A stretch of DNA of 64,000 nucleotides from Flavobacteriales bacterium UBA2669 (GTDB taxonomy: Bacteria > Bacteroidota > Bacteroidia > Flavobacteriales_E > Vicingaceae): the NCBI GenBank assembly GCA_002359215.1, contig DEMN01000005.1, positions 1 to 64,000 on the forward strand, in the 5' to 3' direction. This document shows, piece by piece, positions 8,554-17,826 of the stretch (position 1 is the stretch's first letter; every line of letters starts with the position of its first letter). The notes beneath the pieces are model-generated. The model searched no databases. It had not been told where the DNA came from and worked only from the letters and a program-made list of their open reading frames with translations. A program made the position numbers and the translations under genes.

Positions 8554-10545
8554 ATGGATTTTAAAACTCAAATACAACAAGGAATTCCAAACGAATTACC
8601 ATCAAAAAAAGAATACGACACAACTATAAGTCACGCTCCTAAACGCAAGGAAATTTTAACTACTGAAGAGAAAAAACTAGCCTTAAAAAATGCTTTACGT
8701 TATTTTGAAGCGAAACACCACCCTATTTTAGCTAAAGAATTTGCAGAGGAATTAGAAAAATACGGCAGAGTTTACATGTACCGTTTTCGTCCTGATTATA
8801 AAATGTATGCCCGACCTATTGATGAATATCCCGGAAAATCCATCCAAGCAAAGTCTATTATGTTGATGATACAAAACAACTTAGACCCTGCTGTGGCTCA
8901 ACATCCACACGAATTAATTACTTATGGAGGAAACGGTGCTGTTTTCCAAAACTGGGGGCAATATTTATTAACCATGCAATATTTATCTGAAATGACAGAT
9001 GAGCAAACATTAGTAATGTATTCCGGTCATCCTATGGGATTGTTTCCATCTCACAAAGAAGCTCCGAGAGTGGTGGTCACTAACGGAATGATGATACCCA
9101 ACTACTCCAAACCTGATGATTGGGAAAAATTTAATGCACTAGGTGTAACTCAATACGGACAAATGACAGCAGGTTCATACATGTACATTGGTCCACAAGG
9201 AATTGTGCATGGAACAACAATTACAGTTTTGAATGGTTGTAGAAAAATAGATAATAAAGGAACAGCAGGGAAATTATTTGTAACAGCAGGGCTTGGAGGA
9301 ATGAGTGGCGCTCAACCCAAAGCAGGAAATATTGCCGGAGTTATTTCAGTTACAGCAGAAGTAAATCCTGCGGCTACTTTTAAACGACATGAACAAGGTT
9401 GGGTGGACGAAGTAATTAGCGATTTAGATGAACTTTGTGAAAGGGTTAGTAAAGCCAAAGCCAATAAAGAAGTAGTTTCTATTGCTTATGATGGAAATGT
9501 AGTAGATGTTTGGGAAAAATTCGATGAGGCAGGAATTTATATAGATTTAGGTTCCGACCAAACTTCTTTACACAATCCTTGGGCAGGAGGATACTATCCT
9601 GTGGGGGTAAGCTATGAGGAAAGCAATGAAATGATGGCGAATAACCCTGAATTGTTTAAACAAAAAGTGCAAGAAAGTCTTAAAAGACAGACAAATGCTA
9701 TTAATAACCACACTAAAAAAGGCACTTATTTTTTTGATTACGGAAATGCGTTTTTACTAGAAGCAAGCAGAGCTGGTGCGGATATTATGGCTGAAAATGG
9801 TATAGATTTTAAATACCCTTCTTACGTTCAGGATATTATGGGCCCTATGTGTTTCGATTATGGATTTGGACCATTCCGCTGGGTATGTACCTCCGGAAAA
9901 CCGGAAGATTTAAAAACCACAGATGATATTGCTTGCGAAGTATTGGAAGAAATGATAAAAACTTCTCCTGACGAAATAAAACAACAAATGCAAGATAACA
10001 TTACTTGGATTAAAGGAGCTCAAGAAAATAAGTTGGTGGTTGGTTCTCAAGCCAGAATTTTATATGCCGATGCCGAAGGAAGAATAAAAATTGCTGAAGC
10101 TTTTAACAAAGCTGTTGCTAGTGGTAAACTTTCTGCTCCTGTTAATTTAGGACGAGATCATCATGATGTTTCAGGGACAGATTCTCCTTATAGAGAAACT
10201 TCTAATATTTATGATGGCTCTGCATTTACTGCTGATATGGCAATTCATAATGTTATTGGAGACAGTTTTAGAGGAGCCACTTGGGTTTCTATACACAATG
10301 GCGGAGGTGTTGGCTGGGGAGAAGTTATTAATGGTGGTTTCGGAATGACTTTAGATGGTTCTGCCAATGCCGACAAAAGGTTAAAATCCATGCTTTTTTG
10401 GGATGTTAATAATGGTATTGCCCGAAGAAGTTGGGCAAGAAACTCAGAAGCTATTTTTGCCATTAAACGAGAAATGGAAAGAACTCCAGGATTGAAAGTT
10501 ACCTTACCTAATTTGGTGGATGATAGTATCTTTGACAACCCTTAA
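8554..10545 (+). CDS. hutU: Urocanate hydratase
   Basis: Catalyses the second step of histidine degradation, hydration of urocanate to 4-imidazolone-5-propionate, using a tightly bound NAD+. The 663-residue length fits the longer Bacteroidota form rather than the 550-residue proteobacterial one. Recognisable blocks are HPHELITYGGNGAVFQNW, GLGGMSGAQPKA (NAD site), LGSDQTSLHNPW, the conserved Cys in YGFGPFRWVCTSGKP and the C-terminal HNGGGVGWGEVINGG. Start ATG. The other histidine-utilisation genes hutH, hutI and hutG are not in this window, so hutU stands apart from any hut operon here. Confidence 0.96.
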   Translation: MDFKTQIQQGIPNELPSKKEYDTTISHAPKRKEILTTEEKKLALKNALRYFEAKHHPILAKEFAEELEKYGRVYMYRFRPDYKMYARPIDEYPGKSIQAKSIMLMIQNNLDPAVAQHPHELITYGGNGAVFQNWGQYLLTMQYLSEMTDEQTLVMYSGHPMGLFPSHKEAPRVVVTNGMMIPNYSKPDDWEKFNALGVTQYGQMTAGSYMYIGPQGIVHGTTITVLNGCRKIDNKGTAGKLFVTAGLGGMSGAQPKAGNIAGVISVTAEVNPAATFKRHEQGWVDEVISDLDELCERVSKAKANKEVVSIAYDGNVVDVWEKFDEAGIYIDLGSDQTSLHNPWAGGYYPVGVSYEESNEMMANNPELFKQKVQESLKRQTNAINNHTKKGTYFFDYGNAFLLEASRAGADIMAENGIDFKYPSYVQDIMGPMCFDYGFGPFRWVCTSGKPEDLKTTDDIACEVLEEMIKTSPDEIKQQMQDNITWIKGAQENKLVVGSQARILYADAEGRIKIAEAFNKAVASGKLSAPVNLGRDHHDVSGTDSPYRETSNIYDGSAFTADMAIHNVIGDSFRGATWVSIHNGGGVGWGEVINGGFGMTLDGSANADKRLKSMLFWDVNNGIARRSWARNSEAIFAIKREMERTPGLKVTLPNLVDDSIFDNP

Positions 10546-10748
10546 TAATATTAAAATCGAAGAGAAAGAAATTGTAATTATAATACATTTATCAACTATC
10601 CAACCTCTTTTATTTACCAATTGATATTTCTCCTCAACCAAGATGTTAATATAAATTACCATCTGTACATTAAATTATTTTTTTTATCTTTAACCTAATT
10701 AATTTTACACTTATTAAGTTTAGAAAGAAATATTTAAAACAAATTATT

Positions 10749-13454
10749 ATGAAAAATACTAAACTCCTTTTAACATTAGTAATTACAATTTTTACGATAC
10801 CTACTACTAAAGCACAACCTAATTTTGATTGGGGGGTTAGTTATGGTGGCACAAGTACAGACTATGGAGCAAGTGTTGCAGTTGATAATTCTGGAAATTT
10901 AGTTGTTGGAGGTACTTTTTTTTCCCCGACTGTTGATGTAGATCCAGGTCCTGGAACACAAAATCTGACTATAAGTGGCACGGATGGATATATTTCAAAA
11001 TTTGACCAAAACGGAAACTTTCAATGGGTGTTTCATGTAAATGGCGTAAATAGTGATGCATGTTTAATGATTAAATTAGACCCTTTAGGAAATATATATG
11101 CAACTGGATATTTTTCTGGAACAGTTGATTTTGACCCAGGTCCGGGAATATTTAATATGACTGCAAATGGTACAGGTGATGCTTTTATTATAAAATTAGG
11201 GATGAATGGCAATTTGATTTGGGCAAAACAAGTAGGAGCTATTGGTACAACTGTAGGTAATGGCATTGCAATTGACAATAGTGGTAATGTGTTAATCGCT
11301 GGTCAATATGGAAGCACATGTGATTTTGATCCAGGACCTAGCGTTTTTAATCTAACTAGCGCAGGAAGCAATGACGCTTTTGTGATGAAGTTAGACGCAA
11401 ATGGAAGTTTTTTATGGGCAAAGTCCCTTGGAGGGAGTAGCTCAGACTACGCACATGATATTGATCAAGCCGGACCTAATGGTATAATTGTAGTTGGTGA
11501 GTTTCAAGGTACTGCTGATTTTAACCCAGATGCAGGAGTCTTTAATTTAACTTCAAACGGAATGAGGGATGGGTTTGCTGTAATGCTTGATACTAATGGA
11601 AACTTTGTTTGGGCATCTCAATATGGTGCAGCCGATAACGACAGAATTTTTAAATCAACATCGGATCAAAATGGAAATGTCTATTTGGTTGGCAATTTCA
11701 AAAATACTGTTGATTTTGATCCTGGACCACCAGTATACAACCTTTCTGCGGGTTCAAGCAGTGACGGCTTTGTTTTAAAACTTGATGCAACTGGAAATTT
11801 TCAGTGGGCTTTTAAAATTGGGAGTAGCTCAGTCAATGAATTTACATACGATATCAATTATACCCCAAACTCTGATTTACTGGTTGTTGGGGGGGGTTCC
11901 AATACAATAGATATTGATCCAGGACCTGCCATATATAATTTAGTTGCTCAATGGGGAGAAGATGGATATCTAGCCAAATATGATACTTCTGGAAATTTTG
12001 TTTATGCGCAGCATTTTACCGGAAATTCAAATCAAAAAGCTTATAGTGTTTCTGTCAATACTTCAGGCGTAATTGCCGTTTCAGGTCACTTTGATGGCAC
12101 ATCTGATATTGATCCCACCGCAGGAACCTTAAATGTTACATCCAACGGAATTCTGGATGCTTTTATCGTAAGGTTGCTTGAATGTGTAAACACCAATAAT
12201 ACTTTTTCAGCTTTCGATTGCACAACTTATACAGTACCCTCGGGAGATGAAACATATACTACTATTGGAAGTTATCAGGTCATGGATACTATTCCTAATG
12301 CATGTGGTCTTGATTCCGTTATCACAATTAACCTAACTATTACCGGTCCTTCAAATGGAACAGATGTAGTTACTGCTTGTAATTCTTATATATGGATTGA
12401 TAACAATACTTATACAGCTAGTAATAACACAGCTACTCATACTATAACAGGTGGAGCAGCTAATGGTTGTGACAGTATCGTTACCTTAAACTTAACCATC
12501 AATAATACCGCTACAGGTACAGACGTAATCACTGCTTGTAATTCATATACTTGGATAGACAACAATACTTACACCACAAGCAATAATATAGCAACCCATA
12601 CCATAACAAACGGAGCCGCTAATGGTTGTGATAGCATTGTTACCCTAAACCTAACTATTAATAACACCGCTACTGGAACAGATGTAGTTACTGCCTGTAA
12701 TTCTTATACTTGGATAGACAACAATACCTACACCACAAGTAATAATACTGCTACGCATACTATTGCAAATGGAGCCGCTAATGGTTGCGATAGTATAGTT
12801 ACCTTAAACCTAACCATCAACAATACCGTTACAGGTACAGACGTAATCACTGCTTGTAACTCTTATACTTGGATAGACAATAACACTTATACTGCAAGTA
12901 ACAATACAGCTACACATACTATTACAAATGGAGCAGCTAATGGTTGTGACAGTAATGTTACCCTTAACCTTACCATTAATACTGTAGATAACTCTACCTC
13001 TACTCAAGGAAACGATAGTATTACGGCTAATGCAACAAGTGCAACTTATCAATGGTTAGATTGTAATAATAATTATGCAATAATTTCAGGTGCTACTAAT
13101 CAATTATTTGTAGCTTCTGCTAACGGGAGCTATGCAGTGGAAGTAACTCAAAATGGATGCACAGACACCTCCGCTTGTGTTAATGTAACAGGAGTAGGGA
13201 TTGATGATAGATCTATTGAAAATACAATAACAATATTCCCTAATCCTAGCAATGGTCTGTTTACCATTAAAACCATAGACCATGAAAACCAAACAATAAA
13301 TCTGTTGGTGATAAATACCTTAGGAAAAGTAATTGACGAAATATATTTTACAAATAAAGCAGAACTAAATTTAACCGAACAAGCAAAAGGGATTTATTAT
13401 TTACGATTATCTACAGATAATCATACATTTGTAAAAAAAATAATACTAAAGTAA
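10749..13454 (+). CDS. T9SS-secreted protein with SBBP-type repeats
   Basis: A 901-residue exported protein. After the signal peptide (cleaved after TTKAQ) come about seven repeats of some 60 residues with the pattern VDFDPGP-x-FNLTS-x-G-x-DAFxxKLDxNGNFxWA, typical of SBBP beta-propeller-like repeats. The acidic DFDPGP loops may bind calcium (inference). Four near-identical 53-residue repeats with TACNSYTWIDNNTYT follow, then a YQWLDCNN module shared with the cargo protein at 5492-7627, and a type A T9SS sorting tail (ITIFPNPSNGLFTI). The stop TAA is directly followed by the ATG of the histidine kinase gene, so the two form one transcript. Confidence 0.88.
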   Translation: MKNTKLLLTLVITIFTIPTTKAQPNFDWGVSYGGTSTDYGASVAVDNSGNLVVGGTFFSPTVDVDPGPGTQNLTISGTDGYISKFDQNGNFQWVFHVNGVNSDACLMIKLDPLGNIYATGYFSGTVDFDPGPGIFNMTANGTGDAFIIKLGMNGNLIWAKQVGAIGTTVGNGIAIDNSGNVLIAGQYGSTCDFDPGPSVFNLTSAGSNDAFVMKLDANGSFLWAKSLGGSSSDYAHDIDQAGPNGIIVVGEFQGTADFNPDAGVFNLTSNGMRDGFAVMLDTNGNFVWASQYGAADNDRIFKSTSDQNGNVYLVGNFKNTVDFDPGPPVYNLSAGSSSDGFVLKLDATGNFQWAFKIGSSSVNEFTYDINYTPNSDLLVVGGGSNTIDIDPGPAIYNLVAQWGEDGYLAKYDTSGNFVYAQHFTGNSNQKAYSVSVNTSGVIAVSGHFDGTSDIDPTAGTLNVTSNGILDAFIVRLLECVNTNNTFSAFDCTTYTVPSGDETYTTIGSYQVMDTIPNACGLDSVITINLTITGPSNGTDVVTACNSYIWIDNNTYTASNNTATHTITGGAANGCDSIVTLNLTINNTATGTDVITACNSYTWIDNNTYTTSNNIATHTITNGAANGCDSIVTLNLTINNTATGTDVVTACNSYTWIDNNTYTTSNNTATHTIANGAANGCDSIVTLNLTINNTVTGTDVITACNSYTWIDNNTYTASNNTATHTITNGAANGCDSNVTLNLTINTVDNSTSTQGNDSITANATSATYQWLDCNNNYAIISGATNQLFVASANGSYAVEVTQNGCTDTSACVNVTGVGIDDRSIENTITIFPNPSNGLFTIKTIDHENQTINLLVINTLGKVIDEIYFTNKAELNLTEQAKGIYYLRLSTDNHTFVKKIILK
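12357..12984. repeat. Four coding tandem repeats of 159 bp
   Basis: The codons for GTDV(V/I)TACNSY recur at 12357, 12516, 12675 and 12834, exactly 159 bp apart. Each encodes 53 residues with two cysteines. The copies are highly similar, so copy number may vary between strains and short-read assemblies may collapse them. Confidence 0.92.
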
Positions 13455-15362
13455 ATGAGTATTTATAGTTTTTTTCATAGCAGAAGAGCACAACTATGGT
13501 TGTGCTTTTTTTTAATTAGCTTGACTTCTACAGCCCAAACAGATAGTCTTATAAATTTGACAAGATTAGAAAATGACACCAATTCTGTATTAGCTAGAAT
13601 AGAGCTATTTAATTATTATTTGAAATCAGATATAGAATTAGGTAAATCTCATTTAGATAGTGCAACTACTAATAATGCTTTATTAGATAAACACAAAGAT
13701 ATTAAGTCGTTATTGTATGAAGCTTATGCTAATTATTACATTCAAAAAGGACAATTTGATACAGCAAGTATTTATGCAACAAAAGGGTTGGTGTTGGCAC
13801 AGCTAGTTAAAGATAAAACACTTGAAGCTAAAAGTTGGAGAAATATCGGAGTTATAGCTTGTGAACAAGGAGATATTGAAAAAGGAATGAAATGTTATAT
13901 GAAGGCAAAACTTTTATATAAAGAACTTGGAAATAAACTTGGTGAAGCAGGAATGGCTGTTAATTTAGGTGGTGCTAATACTATGGTTCGTAAATACAAA
14001 ACGGCAGAAGCTTATATAAAAGAGGGGTTATCTTATTTGACAACCACCAATGAACAACGAACAATAATGCGTGCATACAGTATGTTAGCTGATGTGCTAT
14101 CAAAACAAAAAAAGTTTGATGAAGCTATCTCAATTATTAAATTGGAAAGAGACATCGCAATACAACTTAAGGATTTATACCAATTAACAGTAATTGATCA
14201 AGGGTTGGGTGGAATTTACTACCTTCAAGGGAAACAAGATAGTTCGCAATTTTATACACATAAAGCACTTCGTGCATTTAAAAAGTATAACTTTCCTCAA
14301 GGAATAGCTCAATCTTCAATGAACTTAGCAGGATCATACTTTGCATCAGAACAATATGATAGTGCATTGATTTACATTCAGCAAGGAATCAATCTATCTA
14401 AACAGATAGGTAGCATGCGTCAAGTTACACAGGGGCATCATCTCCTAAGTAAAATTAATGAGAAATTAGGTAATTATAAAGAAGCTTATGAAGCATCTCA
14501 GCGATATAATTTTCTTAACGATAGTTTGATTGGTTCTGAAAATAGAAAAAGAATGGATGAACTTGCCTTAAAATTTAAAACTAAAGAAAAAGAATATGAA
14601 AATAAGCTTCTTATTGAAAAAGATAAACTAAGTGGTCTTAAACTTAAACAGCAAAACTACCTTATTCTATCATTAATAGTTATTGTTGTAATAATTATCA
14701 TATTAACCATTCTCTTTTTTAAACAAAGGAAAATTAAAGAAATGCATAGGAAATTAGAGCTGGAGCAAAAAGCACTCAGGGCTCAAATGAATCCTCATTT
14801 TATTTTCAATAGTTTGAACAGTATTCAACGTATGTTTATGGAAGGAGATTATGATATGGCTAATGATTACATGGGTGATTTTAGCGATCTGCTTCGAATT
14901 ATTTTGGAAAATAGTGGAAAATCGACCGTAAGTATTAATAATGAAATTAATACTCTCAGATTATATCTGGATATTGAAAAAATGAGAACAGAAGGCATGA
15001 TTGAATATCAAATAAATGTTGATCCGAAAATTGATTTATTAAATAACTTTATGCCTCCCCTTATTATACAACCTTTTGTTGAAAATGCTATATGGCATGG
15101 TATTTTACCAACTGATAAAAAGGGATTAATTAAAGTGGATATTGAAAAAAAGGATGAAAAAACACTAAAATGCATTATTTGCGATAATGGGATAGGAATT
15201 GAAAAAAGCAGAAAAGCAAAAGCAACAGAAGGACATACTTCTAAAGGAATGAAAATAACAGAGGCACGATTGAACATAACAAACGCTGTTACAGTAGAAG
15301 AACTAGATATAGGAGGTACAAAAGTAACCATATTAATACCTTTAAGTAAGCATCATGATTAA
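13455..15362 (+). CDS. TPR-containing LytS-type sensor histidine kinase
   Basis: A 635-residue kinase. It has an N-terminal signal sequence (LCFFLISLTSTAQ), a periplasmic sensor of about six TPR repeats spanning residues 40-370, one membrane helix near 400-422 (YLILSLIVIVVIIIILTILF), then a His_kinase domain with the phosphoacceptor in QMNPHFIFNSLN and an ATPase domain with LIIQPFVENAIWHGI and CDNGIGI. This is the usual Bacteroidota architecture for sensing envelope or periplasmic signals. It starts directly after the stop of the secreted repeat protein and overlaps the LytTR regulator by 8 bp, so all three are translated from one message. Confidence 0.93.
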   Translation: MSIYSFFHSRRAQLWLCFFLISLTSTAQTDSLINLTRLENDTNSVLARIELFNYYLKSDIELGKSHLDSATTNNALLDKHKDIKSLLYEAYANYYIQKGQFDTASIYATKGLVLAQLVKDKTLEAKSWRNIGVIACEQGDIEKGMKCYMKAKLLYKELGNKLGEAGMAVNLGGANTMVRKYKTAEAYIKEGLSYLTTTNEQRTIMRAYSMLADVLSKQKKFDEAISIIKLERDIAIQLKDLYQLTVIDQGLGGIYYLQGKQDSSQFYTHKALRAFKKYNFPQGIAQSSMNLAGSYFASEQYDSALIYIQQGINLSKQIGSMRQVTQGHHLLSKINEKLGNYKEAYEASQRYNFLNDSLIGSENRKRMDELALKFKTKEKEYENKLLIEKDKLSGLKLKQQNYLILSLIVIVVIIIILTILFFKQRKIKEMHRKLELEQKALRAQMNPHFIFNSLNSIQRMFMEGDYDMANDYMGDFSDLLRIILENSGKSTVSINNEINTLRLYLDIEKMRTEGMIEYQINVDPKIDLLNNFMPPLIIQPFVENAIWHGILPTDKKGLIKVDIEKKDEKTLKCIICDNGIGIEKSRKAKATEGHTSKGMKITEARLNITNAVTVEELDIGGTKVTILIPLSKHHD

Positions 15363-16101
15363 GGCAATAATAATAGATGATGAGAAGGATGCACGTTTTG
15401 TGCTGAAAAATCTTATTGAAAAAAATTTTAACTCTGTAAAAATACAGGCAGAAGCAGATGGTATTGATACAGGTATAAAAGCCATAAAAGAACATCAGCC
15501 TGATTTAGTCTTTTTGGATATACAAATGAGAAAAGGAACAGGGTTTGACCTTTTAAAAAAACTAGATAAAATAAATTTTGAAGTGATATTTGTAACTGCT
15601 TACAATCAATATGCCGTTGATGCTTTTAAATTTAGTGCCTTTGGATACCTTTTAAAACCAATAAAAACCCGAGAACTTAAAGAAGTTATCAGCAAGCTTG
15701 AAACCCAATTAAAAATATTAAAGTCTGGTATCAACCAACGACTAAAGGTTTTAGTTGAAAATTATGGAATTCAAGGAGAAATACAAAAACTGATTATTAA
15801 TAATATCGATGGTTTTCAGGTAATTCAAATCAATAATATTATCCGGCTTGAAGGTGATAGAAATTACACTCATTTTATAATTGAAAATGGCAAAAAAGTA
15901 ACCACCAGCAAAAATTTGGGAGAATACGAAGAACTATTAAATTCTTATGGATTTTTTAGGATTCATCAAAGTACCATAATCAGTTTAAGGCACGTTTTAG
16001 GATATCAAAAAGGAGATGGAGGAAGAGTAGAAATGACAGATGGTAAAAGTGTAAAAGTTAGCCGTTATCGTAAAACCGAATTTTTAGAACGTTTCTCATA
16101 A
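15355..16101 (+). CDS. LytTR-family response regulator
   Basis: A 248-residue partner of the preceding kinase. The receiver domain (residues 1-120) carries the acidic pair IIDDEKDA, the phosphorylated Asp in LVFLDIQM, the Thr in FVTAYNQYA and the Lys in LLKPIK. A LytTR DNA-binding domain follows (about 145-245), with LEGDRNYTHFII, FFRIHQSTIISL and MTDGKSVKVSRYRK. It presumably controls genes in response to the kinase; the targets are unknown. The ATG overlaps the kinase end by 8 bp, and a strong terminator follows immediately. Confidence 0.95.
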   Translation: MIKAIIIDDEKDARFVLKNLIEKNFNSVKIQAEADGIDTGIKAIKEHQPDLVFLDIQMRKGTGFDLLKKLDKINFEVIFVTAYNQYAVDAFKFSAFGYLLKPIKTRELKEVISKLETQLKILKSGINQRLKVLVENYGIQGEIQKLIINNIDGFQVIQINNIIRLEGDRNYTHFIIENGKKVTTSKNLGEYEELLNSYGFFRIHQSTIISLRHVLGYQKGDGGRVEMTDGKSVKVSRYRKTEFLERFS

Positions 16102-16128
16102 AAAAACCTCACGCTTGTGAGGTTTTTT
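16101..16128. terminator. Terminator after the LytS/LytTR operon
   Basis: AAAAAACCTCAC and GTGAGGTTTTTT form a perfect 12-bp stem with a GCTT loop, overlapping the last base of the regulator stop. It is symmetrical enough to serve the minus-strand gene ending at 16165 as well. Confidence 0.88.
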
Positions 16129-16164
16129 TTTACTTAATCAACTAAACTAACTTAAACTTATAGA

Positions 16165-17295
16165 CTAATTTTCTTGTTTAAACCAAAAGAAGTTATTCCA
16201 ACCTTCAACTAACCTAGTTGGATCTGTATTCTTTGTTCTATCCTGCTCGTCCATCAATACAATTTTATTATTGGCTACATTAAAACTATATATTCTCGGT
16301 TTTTCTTCTCCATCTACTTTTAATTCTATTTTATAAGCACCATCAGTAAAATCAGCTAATTGTATGGTCTTTTTTCCATCAGCAGATTTTAATGCAACAG
16401 AAAATTTATCCCACTCTCCACGTTCTACCTTCGATATTTTAGGTTTATTCATTCCCTCATAGTGAGTTGCAAATGGAGCTCCATCTTTAGTTATATTTAC
16501 TGTCCATTTTACATCTTTTGTAGTCTTATTTGGATCTGATGGATGAGGTTGAAACTCTTCATGCATCATATAAAATCCAAATATCATATTACCGGATTCT
16601 TGATGCTCTAAATGTGCATATTTATTCCATGGACCTTTGCTTAAATACATTTCGTTAAGAGATGCATATGGATCGTCATTAGTTACTTTATAAACTTCAA
16701 ATTCGAAGTTATAAAATAATTTTGAGCCTACATAAAATTCTAAACGATATACTCCTTCTCCCCATTTTTTTAAATCTATATTAGTTCCATCTGTCCATTC
16801 TCCATTTTTTTTGTACCTGCTTGTAGGAGCATTAAGCTTTCTTAATTTGTTATTATCAAAAGTTGTGCCCCCATCGTATTCAAAATAATCGATAAATTCA
16901 GTCCCTTTGTATACTTTTACTTTTAAGTATTGAGATTGGTCGTAAATAGTATTTACATCTGTACCATCTGTTTTTTTATAAGGAACAAAAGATGCTGTAT
17001 AAGCCTCAAATCTAGTTGAACCACCGGTATAAATTTTTGTGCCATAAAGTAAAGAACTCATTGTAATAGCCGGAGTCATCTTAAAAGTGCTATAATCAAG
17101 TTCTAAAGGTGTCTGATTATTGTCTGTTATAGTACCTGAAGATTCGGATGACTTACTATTATTTAGTACTTTGTCAGTTGCCTTTTCTTTTGCTTTATCT
17201 TTGGCCATACTTTTTAATTTACCAAATTGTGCTTCGGCAGAAGTGGTTATCAAAATAAATGTTACTAACCCCAAAATCTTTGTTAATTTTTTCAT
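16165..17295 (-). CDS. Secreted protein of unknown function
   Basis: A 376-residue protein with a signal peptide (MKKLTKILGLVTFILITTSA, cleavage after EAQ). A short Lys/Ala-rich stretch follows (MAKDKAKEKATDKVL) and then a mostly beta-type region with many Trp and Tyr residues (DGTNIDLKKWGEGVYRLEFY, NKYAHLEHQESG). There is no lipobox, T9SS tail or membrane helix, so it is probably periplasmic. I do not recognise a catalytic family. It lies convergent to the LytS/LytTR operon and shares its terminator. Confidence 0.8.
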   Translation of the reverse strand: MKKLTKILGLVTFILITTSAEAQFGKLKSMAKDKAKEKATDKVLNNSKSSESSGTITDNNQTPLELDYSTFKMTPAITMSSLLYGTKIYTGGSTRFEAYTASFVPYKKTDGTDVNTIYDQSQYLKVKVYKGTEFIDYFEYDGGTTFDNNKLRKLNAPTSRYKKNGEWTDGTNIDLKKWGEGVYRLEFYVGSKLFYNFEFEVYKVTNDDPYASLNEMYLSKGPWNKYAHLEHQESGNMIFGFYMMHEEFQPHPSDPNKTTKDVKWTVNITKDGAPFATHYEGMNKPKISKVERGEWDKFSVALKSADGKKTIQLADFTDGAYKIELKVDGEEKPRIYSFNVANNKIVLMDEQDRTKNTDPTRLVEGWNNFFWFKQEN

Positions 17296-17400
17296 GATAA
17301 TCTTTGAATTTAATTTTATAATTTAATGAGAATCAAAGCTACAATCAATTTTTATAGAAATTTATCTTAATGTACCTATGGTAATATATTAGTTAACTTT

Positions 17401-17577
17401 GGTGTATTATAATTATCAGATGGTAATTATGTTTCTTTAATTTCTAAATTGAAATAAACAGAAGAACTAATTAATGAAGTAATATTTTACCCCAAAGATA
17501 ATATAGAAATGAGCGATGGAAAAAGTATCAATATAAGCCGTCATAGAAAACCTGAATTTCTGAAACGCTTTTTATAA
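17401..17577 (+). pseudogene. Decayed LytTR regulator remnant
   Basis: In one frame the DNA reads LSDGNYVSLISKLK, stop, TEELINEV, then IEMSDGKSINISRHRKPEFL and KRFL before the final stop at 17575-17577. This aligns with the LytTR domain encoded at 15355-16101 (EGDRNYTHFII, EYEELLNS, VEMTDGKSVKVSRYRK). Two in-frame TAA codons (17410 and 17455) and a deletion of about 20 codons, covering the FRIHQSTII block, mean it cannot work. The receiver domain is missing. The rest of the gap from 17296 to 17400 shows nothing recognisable. The alignment is seen directly; its origin as a duplication or an old separate regulator is inferred. Confidence 0.75.
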
Positions 17578-17618
17578 ACGCTACTGTTTTAATTAAACAA
17601 ATAATTAAAAGCCTATAA

Positions 17619-17653
17619 AAGCAAAACCCTCTGAAATTCAGAGGGTTTTGCTT
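17619..17653 (-). terminator. Terminator downstream of the CAU tRNA
   Basis: A perfect 16-bp stem (AAGCAAAACCCTCTGA with TCAGAGGGTTTTGCTT) with a 3-nt loop lies 2 bp beyond the 3' end of the minus-strand tRNA. Confidence 0.85.
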
Positions 17654-17654
17654 G

Positions 17655-17728
17655 TGGGCCCACCTGGGCTCGAACCAGGGACTTTCTGATTATGAGTCAG
17701 ATACTCTAACCAGCTGAGTTATAGGCCC
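17655..17728 (-). tRNA. tRNA with CAU anticodon (Met, or Ile2)
   Basis: A 74-nt cloverleaf on the minus strand. The acceptor arm pairs GGGCCTA with TGGGCCC, the D stem ACTC with GAGT, the anticodon stem TCTGA with TCAGA around the loop CTCATAA, and the T stem CCTGG with CCAGG around TTCGAGC. CCA is not encoded. The CAU anticodon fits elongator Met or the lysidine-modified Ile tRNA, and I cannot separate them with certainty. It lacks the features of initiator tRNA: the first acceptor pair is a normal G-C. Confidence 0.93.
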
Positions 17729-17826
17729 ATTCTAAATTGCTTTAGAAACGGGTGCAATTTTACGGAAATGTTATTGAATTAACAATATTTAATTTAATTA
17801 TTTTTATTTGTAGTTTTGAAGTAAAT

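Noticed and set aside
10245..10538. Minus-strand ORF inside hutU
   Set aside because: It is the antisense shadow of a highly conserved enzyme C-terminus.
12357..12984. Regular 159-bp repeats considered as a CRISPR array
   Set aside because: The whole unit is repeated, not short repeats with unique spacers, and it stays in one reading frame of a surface protein.
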